A program made the translations under genes and the position numbers. Under the pieces are notes generated by a model. That model was not told the DNA's origin and made no database searches. It saw only the letters and a list, made by a program, of their open reading frames with translations. 64,000 nt of DNA. Origin: Chinchilla lanigera. Lineage: Eukaryota > Chordata > Mammalia > Rodentia > Chinchillidae. The DNA is taken from contig NW_004955447.1 in the NCBI RefSeq assembly GCF_000276665.1, forward strand, positions 10,603,722 through 10,667,721, read 5' to 3'. The stretch's first letter is position 1; every line of letters begins with the position of its first letter. Shown here one piece after another: positions 45,000-57,044 of the stretch.

Positions 45000-45092
45000 C
45001 TGCTCATGGCAGCACAGGACTATAACCTCAGTATTCTGGGAGACTGAGGCAAATTTGAGGCCAGCCTGAGCTACATAGTGAGTTCCCAGCCA
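45000..45092 (+). mobile_element. B1-type SINE fragment, sense
   Basis: 'gctgctcatggcagcacagg', 'aacctcagtattctgggaga', 'ctgaggcaaatttgaggcca' and 'gcctgagctacatagtgagt' are sense B1. It is the only B1 here on the plus strand. Confidence 0.85.
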
Positions 45093-45659
45093 ATCTCCAT
45101 AATCTCTCTCTCTTTTATTTTTTTTTTAAATAAAATAAGATCAGTGAGTGCTCTAGCAAAAGTGAACCAAACCCAACAGAGAACTAACAATACAGAAAAA
45201 TAGTGGTTTCTACTGAAGTCATGACAACTGTTTTCTAATCTTGAATAGGTTATTACTATTAGTGAAAATTCAGGCATTAATACTGAGTATCACATAATAA
45301 GATACATATATGGCCTATATATCTACAGGTAATATATAAGAATAAGAAATGTGTTAGAATTTCATAGTCATAAATGGTTGAATGTTCACAGGACACTTCA
45401 TGACATGTAAAAAATTTAAAATAATCAATGCAACTGTTGCTTATTAAAGATGTCCCTCATAGGTCAGTCTTATTTCCATGACTGCATCTTCAACATGCAA
45501 GGTTGGTGAAAGTCAAACCTTCTAAAAATGGCTTAAATTGTCTGATCTCTGTTTCACCAAAGTGACTCTACCTTTCCCTAACATCTTCAGTGCCCTCTAA
45601 AATCTAAGCGCCAGCCCCACCGAACTCAGCTGTTTGAAAGAACAATCCACTTTTAGCTT
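45093..45659. other. unassigned AT-rich sequence
   Basis: Nothing recognised. Confidence 0.35.
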
Positions 45660-45790
45660 TGGAACTTCACACGTCCCCTTCTGCCTCAAATACTTTTGTC
45701 TTCACTCTTTGCATGGCAAATGTTACCATTTTTCAGAAATCATTTTGGACATCATTTCTTTTGAAAGAATACGTTGTCCTTGGCCTGGCT
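45660..45790 (+). repeat. possible L2 relic
   Basis: 'ccttctgcctcaaatacttt', 'cactctttgcatggcaaatg' and 'cagaaatcattttggacatc' parallel the L2 3' region (cttctgcctggaa, cactctttgcctgg, aaatgtcacttcc). Confidence 0.45.
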
Positions 45791-46164
45791 GGGAAGTGCA
45801 GACGTCCTTGTGGACACTGTAAGGTAACATGATATCGTGCGCTGCATCACAAATCCTTGTGAACCCTTAGTCACATTGCCTTTCTCCCAACTGCACTTGG
45901 AAAACTTCTCTTGAAAACAACACTAATTAATCCCTGGTTTGAAGTATTTGCAGATTTCCCTTGGTAAAAATGCCCCACCACACCCAAACCAGGGCAGTTT
46001 CAAAATACAAAGAGTTTAAATACTTAAGGAACTTAGGGGAATTGATACATTTCTGTATCTTTCTCATAAATACACATAGAAAATTAAATTTAGGCTGTAT
46101 AAAACTACAAAGCCCCTAAACAAGTCACTGAATTCCAATCTTAGTTAGATTTGGATGTTAAAGT
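45791..46164. other. unassigned sequence
   Basis: Nothing recognised. Confidence 0.3.
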
Positions 46165-46240
46165 GTATTCTATGCCAGGTACTCTGCTAAGCACCTTTCA
46201 TTTATTATTTCATTTAATTTGTACAACCACTGGTACACAT
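46165..46240 (-). repeat. MIR relic
   Basis: 'tatgccaggtactctgctaa', 'gcacctttcatttattattt' and 'catttaatttgtacaaccac' follow antisense MIR closely. Confidence 0.7.
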
Positions 46241-46829
46241 ACGTATTTTTATATATAACTTATCATGTATCATATACATTTTATATGAGAATAATTTACA
46301 TGAGACTAAAACTCGACAGTACTAAACAACTCTTTTAACATGACAAAAACAGTGAATGTCCAAAGCAAGATTCAAAGCAACACTGTCTGTTTCCAAACCC
46401 TTGGATCTTACCCTTATACTTTACTTTTGCCATAAACTGTACTATACTGCACAGCCCCTGTTCATTCCATTATTTATTACACATAAGTCAAGCAATGCCC
46501 AGAAAAGGAACACACAGATATGTACATTTCTGGTTCTTTAAATGGGTTTTGGATAAATGGCTGAGACAGATCATAAAATGTGTTCAGTTCATTTTAGCCT
46601 TTATCTATTCGACCTCCCATCCATACAACCTAAAACAACCAAACTATCATCAAGTCTCAGATATTCTTCAAACATTCTATATCTTTATAGGTTTATTATT
46701 CAGCAAAGCAATCTTCATGCGCCTGAATCGTTCTGCTCTCTTCTAAGTCTAACCATGTATGGTATTATATCTAGTACGTATATCACATATTTTGACATTT
46801 AATCATACATGTCTCATAAACACCAATGG

Positions 46830-46950
46830 AACTTGAAGTTCCTTGATTGCAAGAACTGCTTTTGTACTTCTCTGGGAATCCCTGAAGCCTCCCGTGCAGT
46901 GTTATATATCAAATATTTATTCAAATGTTTCCTCAATTGAATCATAAAGA
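46830..46950 (+). repeat. L2 3'-end relic
   Basis: 'aacttgaagttccttgattg', 'caagaactgcttttgtactt', 'gcctcccgtgcagtg' and 'aaatatttattcaaatgttt' match the order of the L2 3' end (agctccttgagggcagggact, gcacagtgcctgg, caataaatgtttgttgaatg). Confidence 0.65.
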
Positions 46951-47282
46951 AATGATTTTTGAAACTGTAGGAAAGAAGAAATCTAATATGTCACAGTTCT
47001 ATACCTTGGTACCATATTTGAATCGGCTTTGATTTGCATCTCTTGATAATAGAATTTCAAACGTTTCCAATGAAAGTTAGTAGTTTAGTTCAAAAAAGAA
47101 CAGAAGTAAAGAAGATGCAAAAAGGCGAACACTCCACGCTCCTCTCTTCTCTCATCATGTAAGTGAGGAGCACATTTTCTAGTGATTTTGGTGTTGAGCA
47201 CAAGAACTGTTTTGCAGTTCCACAAGGCTTTGTGAAATACATGAGGTATGATAAAAAAATACCGCATTAAATTTCTAAAATT

Positions 47283-47420
47283 TTATTATAGTTACAAACA
47301 CAGCCATAATCCTCTTCAAAATACCCCTCACTGAGAATACACTTACTCCATCTCTCATGCCATTCTCGGAGCAATTCTGAAAGTTCTCTTTCACGTTTTT
47401 AGTTACAGTATACTGGTTGC
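47283..47420 (-). pseudogene. mariner-type transposase C-terminal fragment (minus)
   Basis: Minus-strand reading gives ENFQNC and then, after a one-base shift, EWHERWSKCILSEGYFEEDYG. This is the C-terminal signature of mariner transposases (F-x-x-C, W-x-x-R-W-x-K-C-I, S-E-G-x-Y-F-E-x-D). The catalytic D,D34D domain is upstream and not visible. It ends near the element's right end ('ataataaaattttagaaat'). Confidence 0.75.
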
Positions 47421-47534
47421 CAAGATGTCCTGAACTTACTGGAAACACTTTTCTTTCACCATCATTTTGAGTCTGTCTTTCCATTGGATGCACTGGGCAC
47501 CAGAATGCACCGTGTTGTTTTTAGAACACCTCAT

Positions 47535-47665
47535 AAAGATACTGACAAAAGAGGACTTCCAGAACTGCTTCAGACAGTGGCAAGAACAAGGGATAAGTGT
47601 GCTTGAAGCATAAGGAATATTTTGAGGGGTACTGATAGCAATGTGCCATTTACTGCAATAAATAA
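47535..47665 (+). pseudogene. mariner-type transposase C-terminal fragment (plus)
   Basis: Plus-strand reading gives KEDFQNCFRQWQE, then in shifted frames RDKCA and KEYFEGY, the same C-terminal block as the neighbour on the other strand. Two or more frameshifts and a stop are present. The pair at 47,283-47,420 and 47,535-47,665 point away from each other. Confidence 0.7.
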
Positions 47666-48084
47666 TTTAAACATACACCGTGCTGTTTAGTCAGCCTTTG
47701 TAAATGCTGCCATGGTCTGATGTATGGTTCTGTCATGGGAAACACTGCTTTGCTTAGTTTGTTCAGAACCAACAAGCATCACCTTTTTGAGTTGTGATGG
47801 TTTTCTGTTCACCTGTCATGACATCTGCCTTGATTTTCTAAATGCTACATATGGTGACAACGGGAAGTTGCTGGTAGTAGATATTACTGGACTACGCATG
47901 AATTCGTCCTGAGATAAGCTCAGTTCACGGGGAAAGTGTGCTTAGAGTAGCATTAAGAGCTAATTAGGCAAATCTGGGGTTGCAGGTATGGCCTAATTGG
48001 TGTCTTCTTGAATATGAGATTGAAGAAATTAATAAGGATGATTCTTACTGTTCTTATACGCAATACCCAAGTGTCCATGATAAG
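47666..48084. other. unassigned sequence
   Basis: Nothing recognised. Confidence 0.3.
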
Positions 48085-48260
48085 AAGTGATCCAAACACT
48101 TTATAGCCACTCAGTTATTTAGACCTCATGACCATGAGGAGGTAAGTATTATTTTTACTGTTGTTGTACAAAAAAGGAAAGATCAGCAATGTAACATCTC
48201 CAGGGTCATTCATCTCAGAGGAGAAGAACAAAAACTTGAATCCAGAACCACTGAATGTAA
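48085..48260 (-). repeat. MIR relic
   Basis: 'tccaaacactttatagccac', 'atttagacctcatgaccatg', 'aggaggtaagtattattttt' and 'cagggtcattcatctcagag' then 'acttgaatccagaacc' follow antisense MIR through most of its length. Confidence 0.75.
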
Positions 48261-48764
48261 GACTCCCTGAACCACCCTGGAACGATGCAATAATATACCC
48301 GAAATGCTTGTGGATCCCTGCAGCTACTGCTGGCTGCTATGTATCACAAAAGCTGCATGTAGTAGGGGAAAATTAATCACCAGCACCCACGTTATGGTGG
48401 CTTGTACAGAAAAGTGTGCCTGTTTTGGGGAATTCTTTCCTATTGCAAGAAAGAGACCTGTTACTGGAACCCAAACTGCAATTTAAAAAGGTCCATAAAT
48501 TCTTTCATTAACAGCTAGCAAGACCTCTGGTGTTACTAATATTTAGTTTCAGTGAGAAACAAATGATAATACCCACATTAAAGTTAAAAAAATATATTTC
48601 TGGGCAAAATAGGGAAGATAGAAAGACATACCTTGGAGAATAAGAAGCTGTATGTATTCACATATCAGAGTAAAAACGGGCAGCAAGAACTGTGTGTACA
48701 TTTCCCTAACAAAATGATGGCCTCATGTCTAAAAGGGTATGACTATAAGACCACATATTCAGCA
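48261..48764. other. unassigned sequence
   Basis: Nothing recognised. Confidence 0.3.
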
Positions 48765-48765
48765 C

Positions 48766-48804
<39 letters not shown>

Positions 48805-48815
48805 CACACACACAT
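48765..48815. repeat. (CA)n microsatellite
   Basis: About 25 dinucleotide units with a few single-base interruptions. Confidence 0.97.
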
Positions 48816-50904
48816 GCACAACTTTTCTATCATGATTAAGTAAAACAGATGCAAAACGGGAAAACGTAAAATTATCTTCAATATTAAAATTTATATAACA
48901 TGACTATAAAACACCACTGATAACATGATATTATGTTTCACTTGAATCCTACTGTATGACTGTTACACATACCACAAGAGATCAACAGTGGGGCTTGTGA
49001 GGGAATTAAACCTTAATACTTATATTCATATTTAGAAGAACAATTGTCGCATACACGTAAAGTATTTCTGAACATCGTTCAATGTAAGTAATAGCGTGTT
49101 TAAGAACTCTGATCTTTCTTAATATGCCTCTGCTCTGTGAATTTAAATCAGTTCACTTGCCCATTAACATACACTTACCATCAAAGAATCTCTTAAAATA
49201 GAACAGTAGCACACTGCACTAGTCAGAAACCATAAATAAATATTAAAGCTATTGTTTTGAATAACTGTCTCCTTTCTTCTAAAACTTGGAAGCAAATGGA
49301 ATTTTTTTTATTTCTCCCAACAGAGTTAAAAATTGGAAGAAGATCAGTTGCTTGACACAGTGATCTATCATGAACTACAATGATATTATTCACAGGAGGA
49401 CAAATGTGTCCATGATAGACTTGGGAATATGGATCGAACACAAATATTGCATTTCAATCCTGAGGAATTCAAGATATTAGAAAGGGAAATAAAAGCACTG
49501 ACTATATTTTACAATGAAACTGCCTCTAAGAACTACAGGCAAGATTTCTCATTGACTTTATGGAAGGTACACTGAGATTTTTCCACACTTTTCCGTTCAG
49601 CTGAGAATACTGTTATAATTTTCATGTTTCAGATATTTGTGCTAAAAGTTGATTATATACAGGATATATGTGTGGGGGTGGGGGGTGTATACGTTAAGAA
49701 TATGCATAAAAGACTTCAGGCACAAGAAGTAAGTAGGAGAATCATAAAAACGTTAGCACTTTCCTAGGAAAAACATTAAATTTAGTTTTACCAAGGCACA
49801 GATTCATTTCGAACAAATACAAATGACAAACTATGAGACTATAAATAGTCAAATGCACTGAAAATATAACTAGCTTTGCATTTTAAAATATGATTTTATC
49901 TTAGATATCCTGAATCATCCTTGGAGTTTATAAACTCAGTTTGTTTCTAAATTGTACTTAATGGAAGGTAAAGGTTAACACCAAGTGAATCATTGGCAAA
50001 GCAAAAGTAAAAGCTGTGCTTTCTGTACCTGACTTGGTAGTCATTAACTCATAATACTTCACACAAAGCAAACAAATAAAGGAAGCTAATCTTTGGAAAT
50101 TCATCTTGAAAGATTTAAACGGTGTTCTTGAAAATGTCAAGTTCTTTTACTGGGTTATGTCTAGGAAGAAAAATAATGTTGGTAATTACTGATTCCTGTC
50201 CGAAGAAAATTTTCATATTTCTTGAAAAATGGAGTCAACATTGCAGGAAGGCAACACATAATTTACTATTAATGTCTTTATCAGCTGAATTCCAAATAAG
50301 TGTTGCCAGGTTTTCAGGGTAATACTCAAATAGGCGCATAAGTAGGAAGGAGAGGTACCCTTTTTTTTTTTTTTTTTTTCAGATTAATTGTATAAAAGGC
50401 AAAGGGTAATGGGAAAAAGGCAGCCAAACAACTCATGGCCAGGCCTCAGAATTCTGCTGAAGAAAATGACCAGCTGACCGGAAGCAGATGAAATACAGAT
50501 AAGAAGAAAAAAAATGAAGATAAAAAAATTTTAAATGTGTTTTAAGATGGAGGCTATAAAAGCATTTTGATCCTCTGGACAGATGTATCAACAACCAAAT
50601 TATCTGAAAAAACTTACAAAATAGGTCCAACAACTCCTGTAATCTGTGAAGGAACTGGAAAAAATACAGAAAAGCCCAGGAAGACCACAGGCCACTTAGA
50701 TAAATGCATTCCACAAAGGCACAATTTACAAAAGAATAGATTTTTCAACGTAGCAAAAGAGAAGTTTACATAATTCTTAGAAAGTCTCCATTACAACTTG
50801 CAGGGATGATCTATCTGGATGGTGCTAGGGAAGGATTTATTGTTTATTAGCACCATCTCAGCTACAATAACCACAGATTATTCAAGTGAGGTAAGAAGAG
50901 ACCA
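48816..50904. other. unassigned AT-rich sequence
   Basis: A T-run of about 20 lies near 50,361-50,380. The 93-aa minus frame at 50,433-50,714 has no recognised similarity. Confidence 0.35.
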
Positions 50905-51065
50905 ATGGTGCAGTATAGCGGTTAGGAGTGGGAGTTCCCAGTTCAGCTCTCAACATGAATCTGTGATCCATGTGCTCTCCGCATGTAATTTCCACTGCTA
51001 TACCTTGGCTTCCTCTCTGTAAGGTAGTGACCGTGGCATCTCTTTCTAACACTACACTGAGAAAC
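50905..51065 (+). repeat. MIR SINE, near full length, sense
   Basis: 'accaatggtgcagtatagcg', 'gttaggagtgggagttccca', 'gttcagctctcaacatgaat', 'cttggcttcctctctgtaag' and 'gtagtgaccgtggcatctct' follow MIR sense order from its tRNA-like 5' part to its core and 3' half. Confidence 0.8.
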
Positions 51066-51299
51066 ACATGTGTTTACTAGATTTTTGTGACAACATACAA
51101 CAGTAATTCACATGTCTGCCTCAGGGTAAATGAAAAATATTATCTCTAGCATTCTACCCCTTCAAAACACAGCCAGCATGGATCGCAGGGCAAGGAGGAA
51201 GACGGAGTCCAAGTTGTCTCAACAAGGCAATTGGCAAGGCCATTCATGACAATATTGTTTACACAATGGAAGATACAGAAATAAAATGAAGTAGAAGGA

Positions 51300-51648
51300 C
51301 TGTAGTTCAGATCATGAGTGTCTCCCAAAGGCCCAGGTGCCCAAGTGGTGCTGTTGTGGGGTGATGGAACTTTCAAGAGTTGGGACCCAGTGGTACAGCT
51401 TTAGCCCATCTGGTGCTCCTTCACAGGGGACCTTGGCACCCCAGCCCCATCCTCCTCCATCCCTTGCTTCCTGGCAACAAGGTGAGCAGTTTTGTGCTCC
51501 TGCTAAGATATACTGCCTGAGGCTCAGAAGCCACAAAATCCATCATGGACTACACCCTCCAAAGCTATGGGCCAAAACAAACCGTTTCTCTTTATAAGGT
51601 GATTAGCTCAAGCATTTTGTTGCAGAGACAAAAAGCTGTCCAATAAGG
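51300..51648 (+). mobile_element. MaLR-type solo LTR, sense
   Basis: 'gagtgtctcccaaaggccca', 'gtggtgctgttgtggggtga', 'tggaactttcaagagttggg', 'ggtgagcagttttgtgctcc', 'gggccaaaacaaaccgtttc' and 'tctttataaggtgattagct' then 'aaaagctgtcc' are the successive landmarks of the MST-like MaLR LTR. It belongs to the same family group as the minus-strand copy at 3,165-3,540. Open frames over it are by-products. Confidence 0.85.
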
Positions 51649-52514
51649 ATGTTTAGCAAGAAGAACTCAAAAGCTACTTCGTAAGAGATCCATTCTAGAA
51701 GCTCTAGTGCATCAACCAGTCCATGTAGGCTGTGACTTCTCTGCCACAGGAGCTATTTCAAACAGAAGTGAGCAAGAACAATGGGCATCAACCCTGACTC
51801 CCACAACAGATGGATGTAGCAGTCAGGGAATGCCATGCTAAGCACACTCCTATAATGCACGCTCACTATACTTGTGCTACAATTTGAGTTACTTTTTTGT
51901 ACGTTATCCATCTCATCCTTTTATAACATACAAAGAGCAAGAGCATTAAAAGCAATAACAAGGGAGAGGAATTAAAAGATAATAATGAAGGAAATCATCA
52001 GCACTGAGGTGTGAATTGGGTCAAGAGCAGGGATGACCACGAAAGGTGAGGAACAGCTTAGAAAAACAATGCGCATGTTTCTAAGCTGATACACTAGGAA
52101 GAAAAGCAGCTGGCTGTCAAAGGAGCAGAGTTCTCCAGGTGTGGATGACCGAAAGAGCAGCATCAGTTCTTGATGTCTCCCAACCCAAATGTCAACTGGG
52201 GAAATAGAAATGTAGTCTCAAACTTAATAAGTGAAGTAACAACAACTGAAGGCCTTTTGTCAAAATCTACAGGTAATTATAGTTTCTGGGTGTGTCCAAA
52301 CTTGCACAAATGAGGAGTGGAAATGCCCAAGGAGTAGGACCTATAAGGAATGATTCACCATAGAACTCCTACCACAAGGAAGTTGAAGAACATGGCTGGT
52401 TTTAAAATGAGGTTAAAGACCAGTAGCCCTAGTCATGTACTTCTCTCTTTCAAGATTTTAAAATAATTCCAAAAAGCACTAAGAAGGTGAAATATTTCAT
52501 AACTAAAAACCAGG
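51649..52514. other. unassigned sequence
   Basis: The text at about 51,660-51,850 continues directly from the LTR and may include flanking repeat. No gene was recognised. Confidence 0.3.
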
Positions 52515-52712
52515 TAAGTTTCTTTCTTCCTTGCAGTACTGGAGATTGAACTCAGAGCCTTTGCACTGAGCTACATCTCCAGCTCTTTTGACTTTTATTT
52601 TGAGACAGGGCTTCTATCACTAAGTTGATCAAGCTGGACTCCAACTTTATGATCTTGCTGCTCAAGTTCCCAGAGTGGAGGAATTAAATCACAGGTAGAC
52701 ATGCCCAACTTC
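52515..52712 (-). mobile_element. B1-ID composite SINE (B1-dID-like)
   Basis: An antisense ID-like part ('cagtactggagattgaactc', 'actgagctacatctccagct') runs into an antisense B1 part ('ttgagacagggcttctatca', 'agctggactccaactttatg' and 'ctgctcaagttcccagagtg'). On the minus strand the order is B1 then ID, as in the copy at 36,993-37,206. Confidence 0.85.
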
Positions 52713-54754
52713 TAAAATCTGAGATTCTTAAAAAGCAACCTGAGGACCTGCCGCCCCCCCAAAAAAAAACACAACATACACTTAATTCTTCAGGATGCAT
52801 GCTTGAGGCTGCTGGGTTTATGATCTTTTTTTGCACTTTTCAAAGGACCAGCCTATACTCACAAAGAAAGGGATTGAACGGGGTCTGCACAGCAAACAGT
52901 ACTTCCCTCTGACTTAACCCAACATCCTGAACATAAACAGACTCCCGTAACTGAAAAGCAACGTACAGTAAGGCTAAACAATGGTTAAAACAGGAGGAGG
53001 TGACAATAAAAAGCTTTCCTTTTCTCACCCACTACGCTACTACTGCTACTTGGCTGTGCCGTTCTTTAACAAAGATGTTTACACTGAGACTTAAGGAAAG
53101 GTTAAAAAAATAGAAATGGAGGCTTAATTTTGGAAAACTAATCAGAACCAAGGAATCACAGAGATTTCAAGCTGTAAAAGCTCTGGAGATTGGCTGGCGA
53201 AATCCTCAGTAAGAATTTATAATAGGTAAAATTTCGAAGCATTTAAAGCTCACGTTAATTTCAAATTACAAAGTAATTCTGGAAATAAATGTAATAATTT
53301 GTAAGGCAAGTGATACTGTGGCTCTACGCTTCATCATAAATACGTACACACTTGAGTAGAGCTGACACGGAACACAGCTGTGTGCATGAGCGCGAGGCCT
53401 TCTCAGTTCTCTCTGCTCCAGCCCCTATAACCTCTGCAAGTACCTTAATGAATACCCAAGGGCATCCCGCCGCACAGAATATTCCCTGGCTTGTTTGGAA
53501 ATAAGGCAACAGTCCCCCTTGGAGGTAAGTCGTCAGTGCAAAAACTTGTCCTCTTTCCTTCCCCAGCAAATGAAAACCATGCTCCCCACTTGAGAAAGGC
53601 AACTCTGGTTACCTGCCTCCAATGAGTATGCCCAGGAAACACTCCGGGGACTTAAGACAGTCAAGCAGGTTGATCATGAATGCGCTATTCATAGCACAAA
53701 CACAAAAGAGTGAATTACCAAATAATAAATGCTGAATCCTTGGAATTTGGAATCGCCAGCATTATGAAAAACGAGAAATGAGAGAAAGTCTCATCCGCGA
53801 GTCAGAATCATTAGCAGAACTGTGCCGCGTCTGCAAATTTCAGGCAGGTTAATTTTTGATAGCGGAGGAAGAGCGAAGCTTCCAACCAATTTCCTAAATC
53901 ATCTGTAGGCAAACGGCCAGGGGCAATCACCTGTGGATTCCAGCCACAAGGTATGTTTTGAGAAAGCAGTCGGATTCCTGAATGATTTACAAAGTTTGCC
54001 ATCAGACAGTCTTCTGTCAGCGGCTGAGAATGGAAATGAGAAACTAGAAAAACACGCACAGCACCCTTTCACCTTAGTGTCATCAACAGACTGAAACGGG
54101 ATGTGCATTAAGGTAAGGCAAATTTACTCTGGCTATTTACATCATTTTAGACACCTATTTGTGCAAGATCTTCCTAGTCTGAGATCACTGAAATAAAAAG
54201 AAATCGCAGCCTTGTTGATGAAAAAAAATCATCAATTAAATATAAATATATTTGCTTTTAGAAACCTTAAAAAAGTGTCATTAAGCACTGGGTATTATAA
54301 TATCAGGTTTGTAAACAGGTTATTAGACAAATAAAAAAGTCTATTTAATGTGGGACAGCTGAAATACAAATCAAAAATGATATAGTATGCAAACATCCAG
54401 ACAAGGGAGCTATTAACCGAGTTTGATGATACGCTGTCACTTCTAAATAAATAACAGGAATCAATTTGAAAAATTAATGAAACATTCATATTTGAATAGA
54501 ATTATAACTACAGTTTGAAAAAGAAGTATATTCATTCACTGTCATTCAAAAATCTGAGTCACTTCTTTGTTCACAATAAATTTTGACTTTAAAACAAATT
54601 TGCCAGTTTGATTTATTTTTCAAATCTTCTGACAAAATATTGTCAGAATATCAGCGATTCAGCATCAGCAAATATTATATTGATTTAAGAATAATTTATT
54701 TCCTATTATTCCTTATAGCTTTCAAAAAAGGTTTATAGGCAGTTTTTAAATTTA
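52713..54754. other. unassigned; candidate conserved element at about 53,760-54,140
   Basis: No repeat was recognised. The part at 53,760-54,140 is less AT-rich, complex and free of repeats, with TAATTT and CACCTG motifs. It could be a regulatory element, though this is only a compositional impression. Confidence 0.3.
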
Positions 54755-54880
54755 ATAGACACTTACAATGAGTTCTATAGCTGGTACTATTCTAAGCATT
54801 TTAAGAACAAGCAATTTAATCCTCATGAAAATCCTTAGACAAAGAAACTTCCATATGAAAAAAATAAAGCATGCCTGAGA
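54755..54880 (-). repeat. MIR relic
   Basis: 'gctggtactattctaagcat', 'tttaagaacaagcaatttaa' and 'tcctcatgaaaatccttaga' follow antisense MIR. Confidence 0.7.
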
Positions 54881-55074
54881 ATTACAACGACTTTTAAATT
54901 TAACAAAATAGTAATCTGAGAGCACAGCATGTAAAGGGTCAAGATTTATAAGATTAAAAGCTAGGATTCAATTCACAGTGATTTTTTTAGGACTTTGATT
55001 AAAACATTTACATCTACAGTAGATGGTGACAGGTTACAGCTACATTATGTTCTGGGAATAATCTATAGAAGAAC

Positions 55075-55710
55075 TATTTCCAAACTAAATCCTGTCCACC
55101 TGTTGTCCCCATTTGTCCTTCCATAATGAGCAGAAGGCCACTGGGGAGGTCCCCAAGCTGTTGGACGCTCCTCCCTGTGAGAAAACGTCTACTTCCTCTC
55201 TCCTTCGAGCTGGGAGGTCCTGGGACTGCTTCAAGTAACAGAATACAGCAGAACGGATGCTATGTGACTTCTGGAGTGAGGTCACCAGAGTCATGCAGCT
55301 TTCTCGGTCACCTGGAACACTTGCCCTCTAAATGTTCTCCTTCCAAACACAGCTGTCGCCCTGAGAAGTCCAAGGTCCGTGGAGAGACCACGTGTTTGTT
55401 CTCCACAGCACAGCTGGACATGGCCTTGTCGTCACCACAGCCCAGGGGCAAGCACGTGCATGAAGGACTGTCCAGATGTGTGCAAAGGACTGTCCAGATG
55501 TGTGGAGGCCGCAGAACCCCCAAGCCTGAGACTCTGGATTTGTCCTCACTGAGGCCATGGACTCTGTGGACAGACACAAACTCTCATGTTGACGACCTGC
55601 CAGAATTCTACCACATAAAGTGTGAACTCTGCCACATAAACCAACAAAATGGTGGTTGTTTTATGTCCTCTGACTTGGAATAGTCTATTACGCACCAATA
55701 GATACATGGA
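55075..55710 (+). mobile_element. MLT1-like (ancient MaLR) LTR
   Basis: The last part, 'ggtggttgttttatgtcctc' then 'tgacttggaatagtctatta' and 'cgcaccaatagatac', matches the MLT1 3' end (ttgttttaagccactaagt, tttgttacgcagcaatagataac). The C/T- and CA-rich body before it, with 'cacctgttgtccccat', fits such an LTR. The 185-aa plus frame at 55,126-55,683 and the minus frames opposite lie wholly inside it. They have no retroviral domain and are not genes. Confidence 0.6.
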
Positions 55711-55859
55711 CAATCATTAGTCAATTTATCCCTTACGTAAGAACGTTTTCATTATGGTAACTGTAGTAGCAATAATTTTAATGATCTATTGTTACTAAAG
55801 AGAGGCTGCTATCACTTCACATTTATGATTTTGTCTGTCTATAAAACCTATAAAATTTC

Positions 55860-55965
55860 TATTACAAATAGTCTCATTTTACAGGTAAAAATACTAAGAT
55901 TTTGAGAGTGTAGGGCACCTGCCCATAGGCATAGAAGTAACACAGAACCAATCTTTACCCAGAGT
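55860..55965 (-). repeat. MIR relic
   Basis: 'agtctcattttacaggtaaa', 'aatactaagattttgagagt' and 'gtaacacagaaccaatcttt' follow antisense MIR. Confidence 0.6.
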
Positions 55966-56834
55966 TATTTCTGGAAACTCAGATATCAGTAACACAGTTC
56001 TCATTTGGGAAGAAAAACTATGCATGTCGTTTCCTAAAGGGGCATGCCAAAACTATATTAATATAAGATCCACTAAACTATTTCACACTCAGAAGTACTT
56101 ATTGGTAGCAGTTCAAACATGAATAATCTGCAATTCTTAGAATTCAAGAGAGAGAAGAAAGTCAGAATCTCAGATAGCGAAAGTTCACACTGTAAATGAT
56201 AAGAGCTCTTTCAAGACCACCATCTCACCCCTTGCAATCAGTCTACATATAAAAGGAACCAAACATCACAAGAAGCAATGAGTGCAAAGATCTGAAGGAA
56301 AGAGGAGTCCTACAGTCATACTGTCTTAAAAGAATGAAGGCCCTGCTCCCAGGATTCGCTAATCCACTGGCTCAGTTAGCAAGGGTACAGCCCTGTGACT
56401 TGCCTGATACCCACCTCTGCCTCAGCCCTTGTTTCCACAACTCCTGTTGAGAGCTCTCTGCTGAAGGGCTTGCCTCTTCCTTAGGTACACTAATTGTATC
56501 AGGCAAGAGTATAGTACCTAAACTTTCAGAACACCAGATTAGTCATCCATATGTCAAATCCTCTTCCACTTCAAAGAGTGAGCAATCCCTAGGTCTCCAT
56601 TAAGTAGCGGGCATAAACTCTGAATATAGCTACGCTGCTGCAAGAATTACAAAAGAGAGACAGGGCAAGGAAACATCCACTGCAGAGTAAAGCACATATT
56701 AGTCCCTAAAGTGAAATAATTCACAAGGTAACATAGGTCATCATGAGTTCATAATGCCTCAAGATTCTCCACTGCTCTAATGTTCTTATAATAATAAAGG
56801 AAAAGGGGATTTGAAAAGGAACCATGTTAAAGTG
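55966..56834. other. unassigned sequence
   Basis: Nothing recognised. Confidence 0.3.
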
Positions 56835-56985
56835 TGCTATGTTCCAGGCCTAAGCATCACACCTTCACACCTGCAGTGTTCCTTTTGATCCTCATAAGAT
56901 GACCACGAGCAGACCACTCACTTGCCCATTTTAAAGATGCAGAAACTGAAGATCAGAGTAGAATCCACTCTACATGTACATGAGC
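56835..56985 (-). repeat. MIR relic
   Basis: 'gtgctatgttccaggcctaa', 'ttccttttgatcctcataag' and 'cccattttaaagatgcagaa' then 'actgaagatcagagta' are antisense MIR in order. Confidence 0.75.
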
Positions 56986-57044
56986 AGTGACTGCTAACTG
57001 AACATTATATTCATGTTCCTCTTTCTAAATTCAATGGGGCAATT

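Noticed and set aside
48633..48839. 68-aa frame ending in a His-Thr repeat
   Set aside because: The repeat is the (CA)n microsatellite read in frame.
55126..55683. 185-aa plus-strand open frame, the longest in the window
   Set aside because: It lies inside an MLT1-like LTR, has open frames opposite it on the other strand, and shows no recognisable domain or splice signals.
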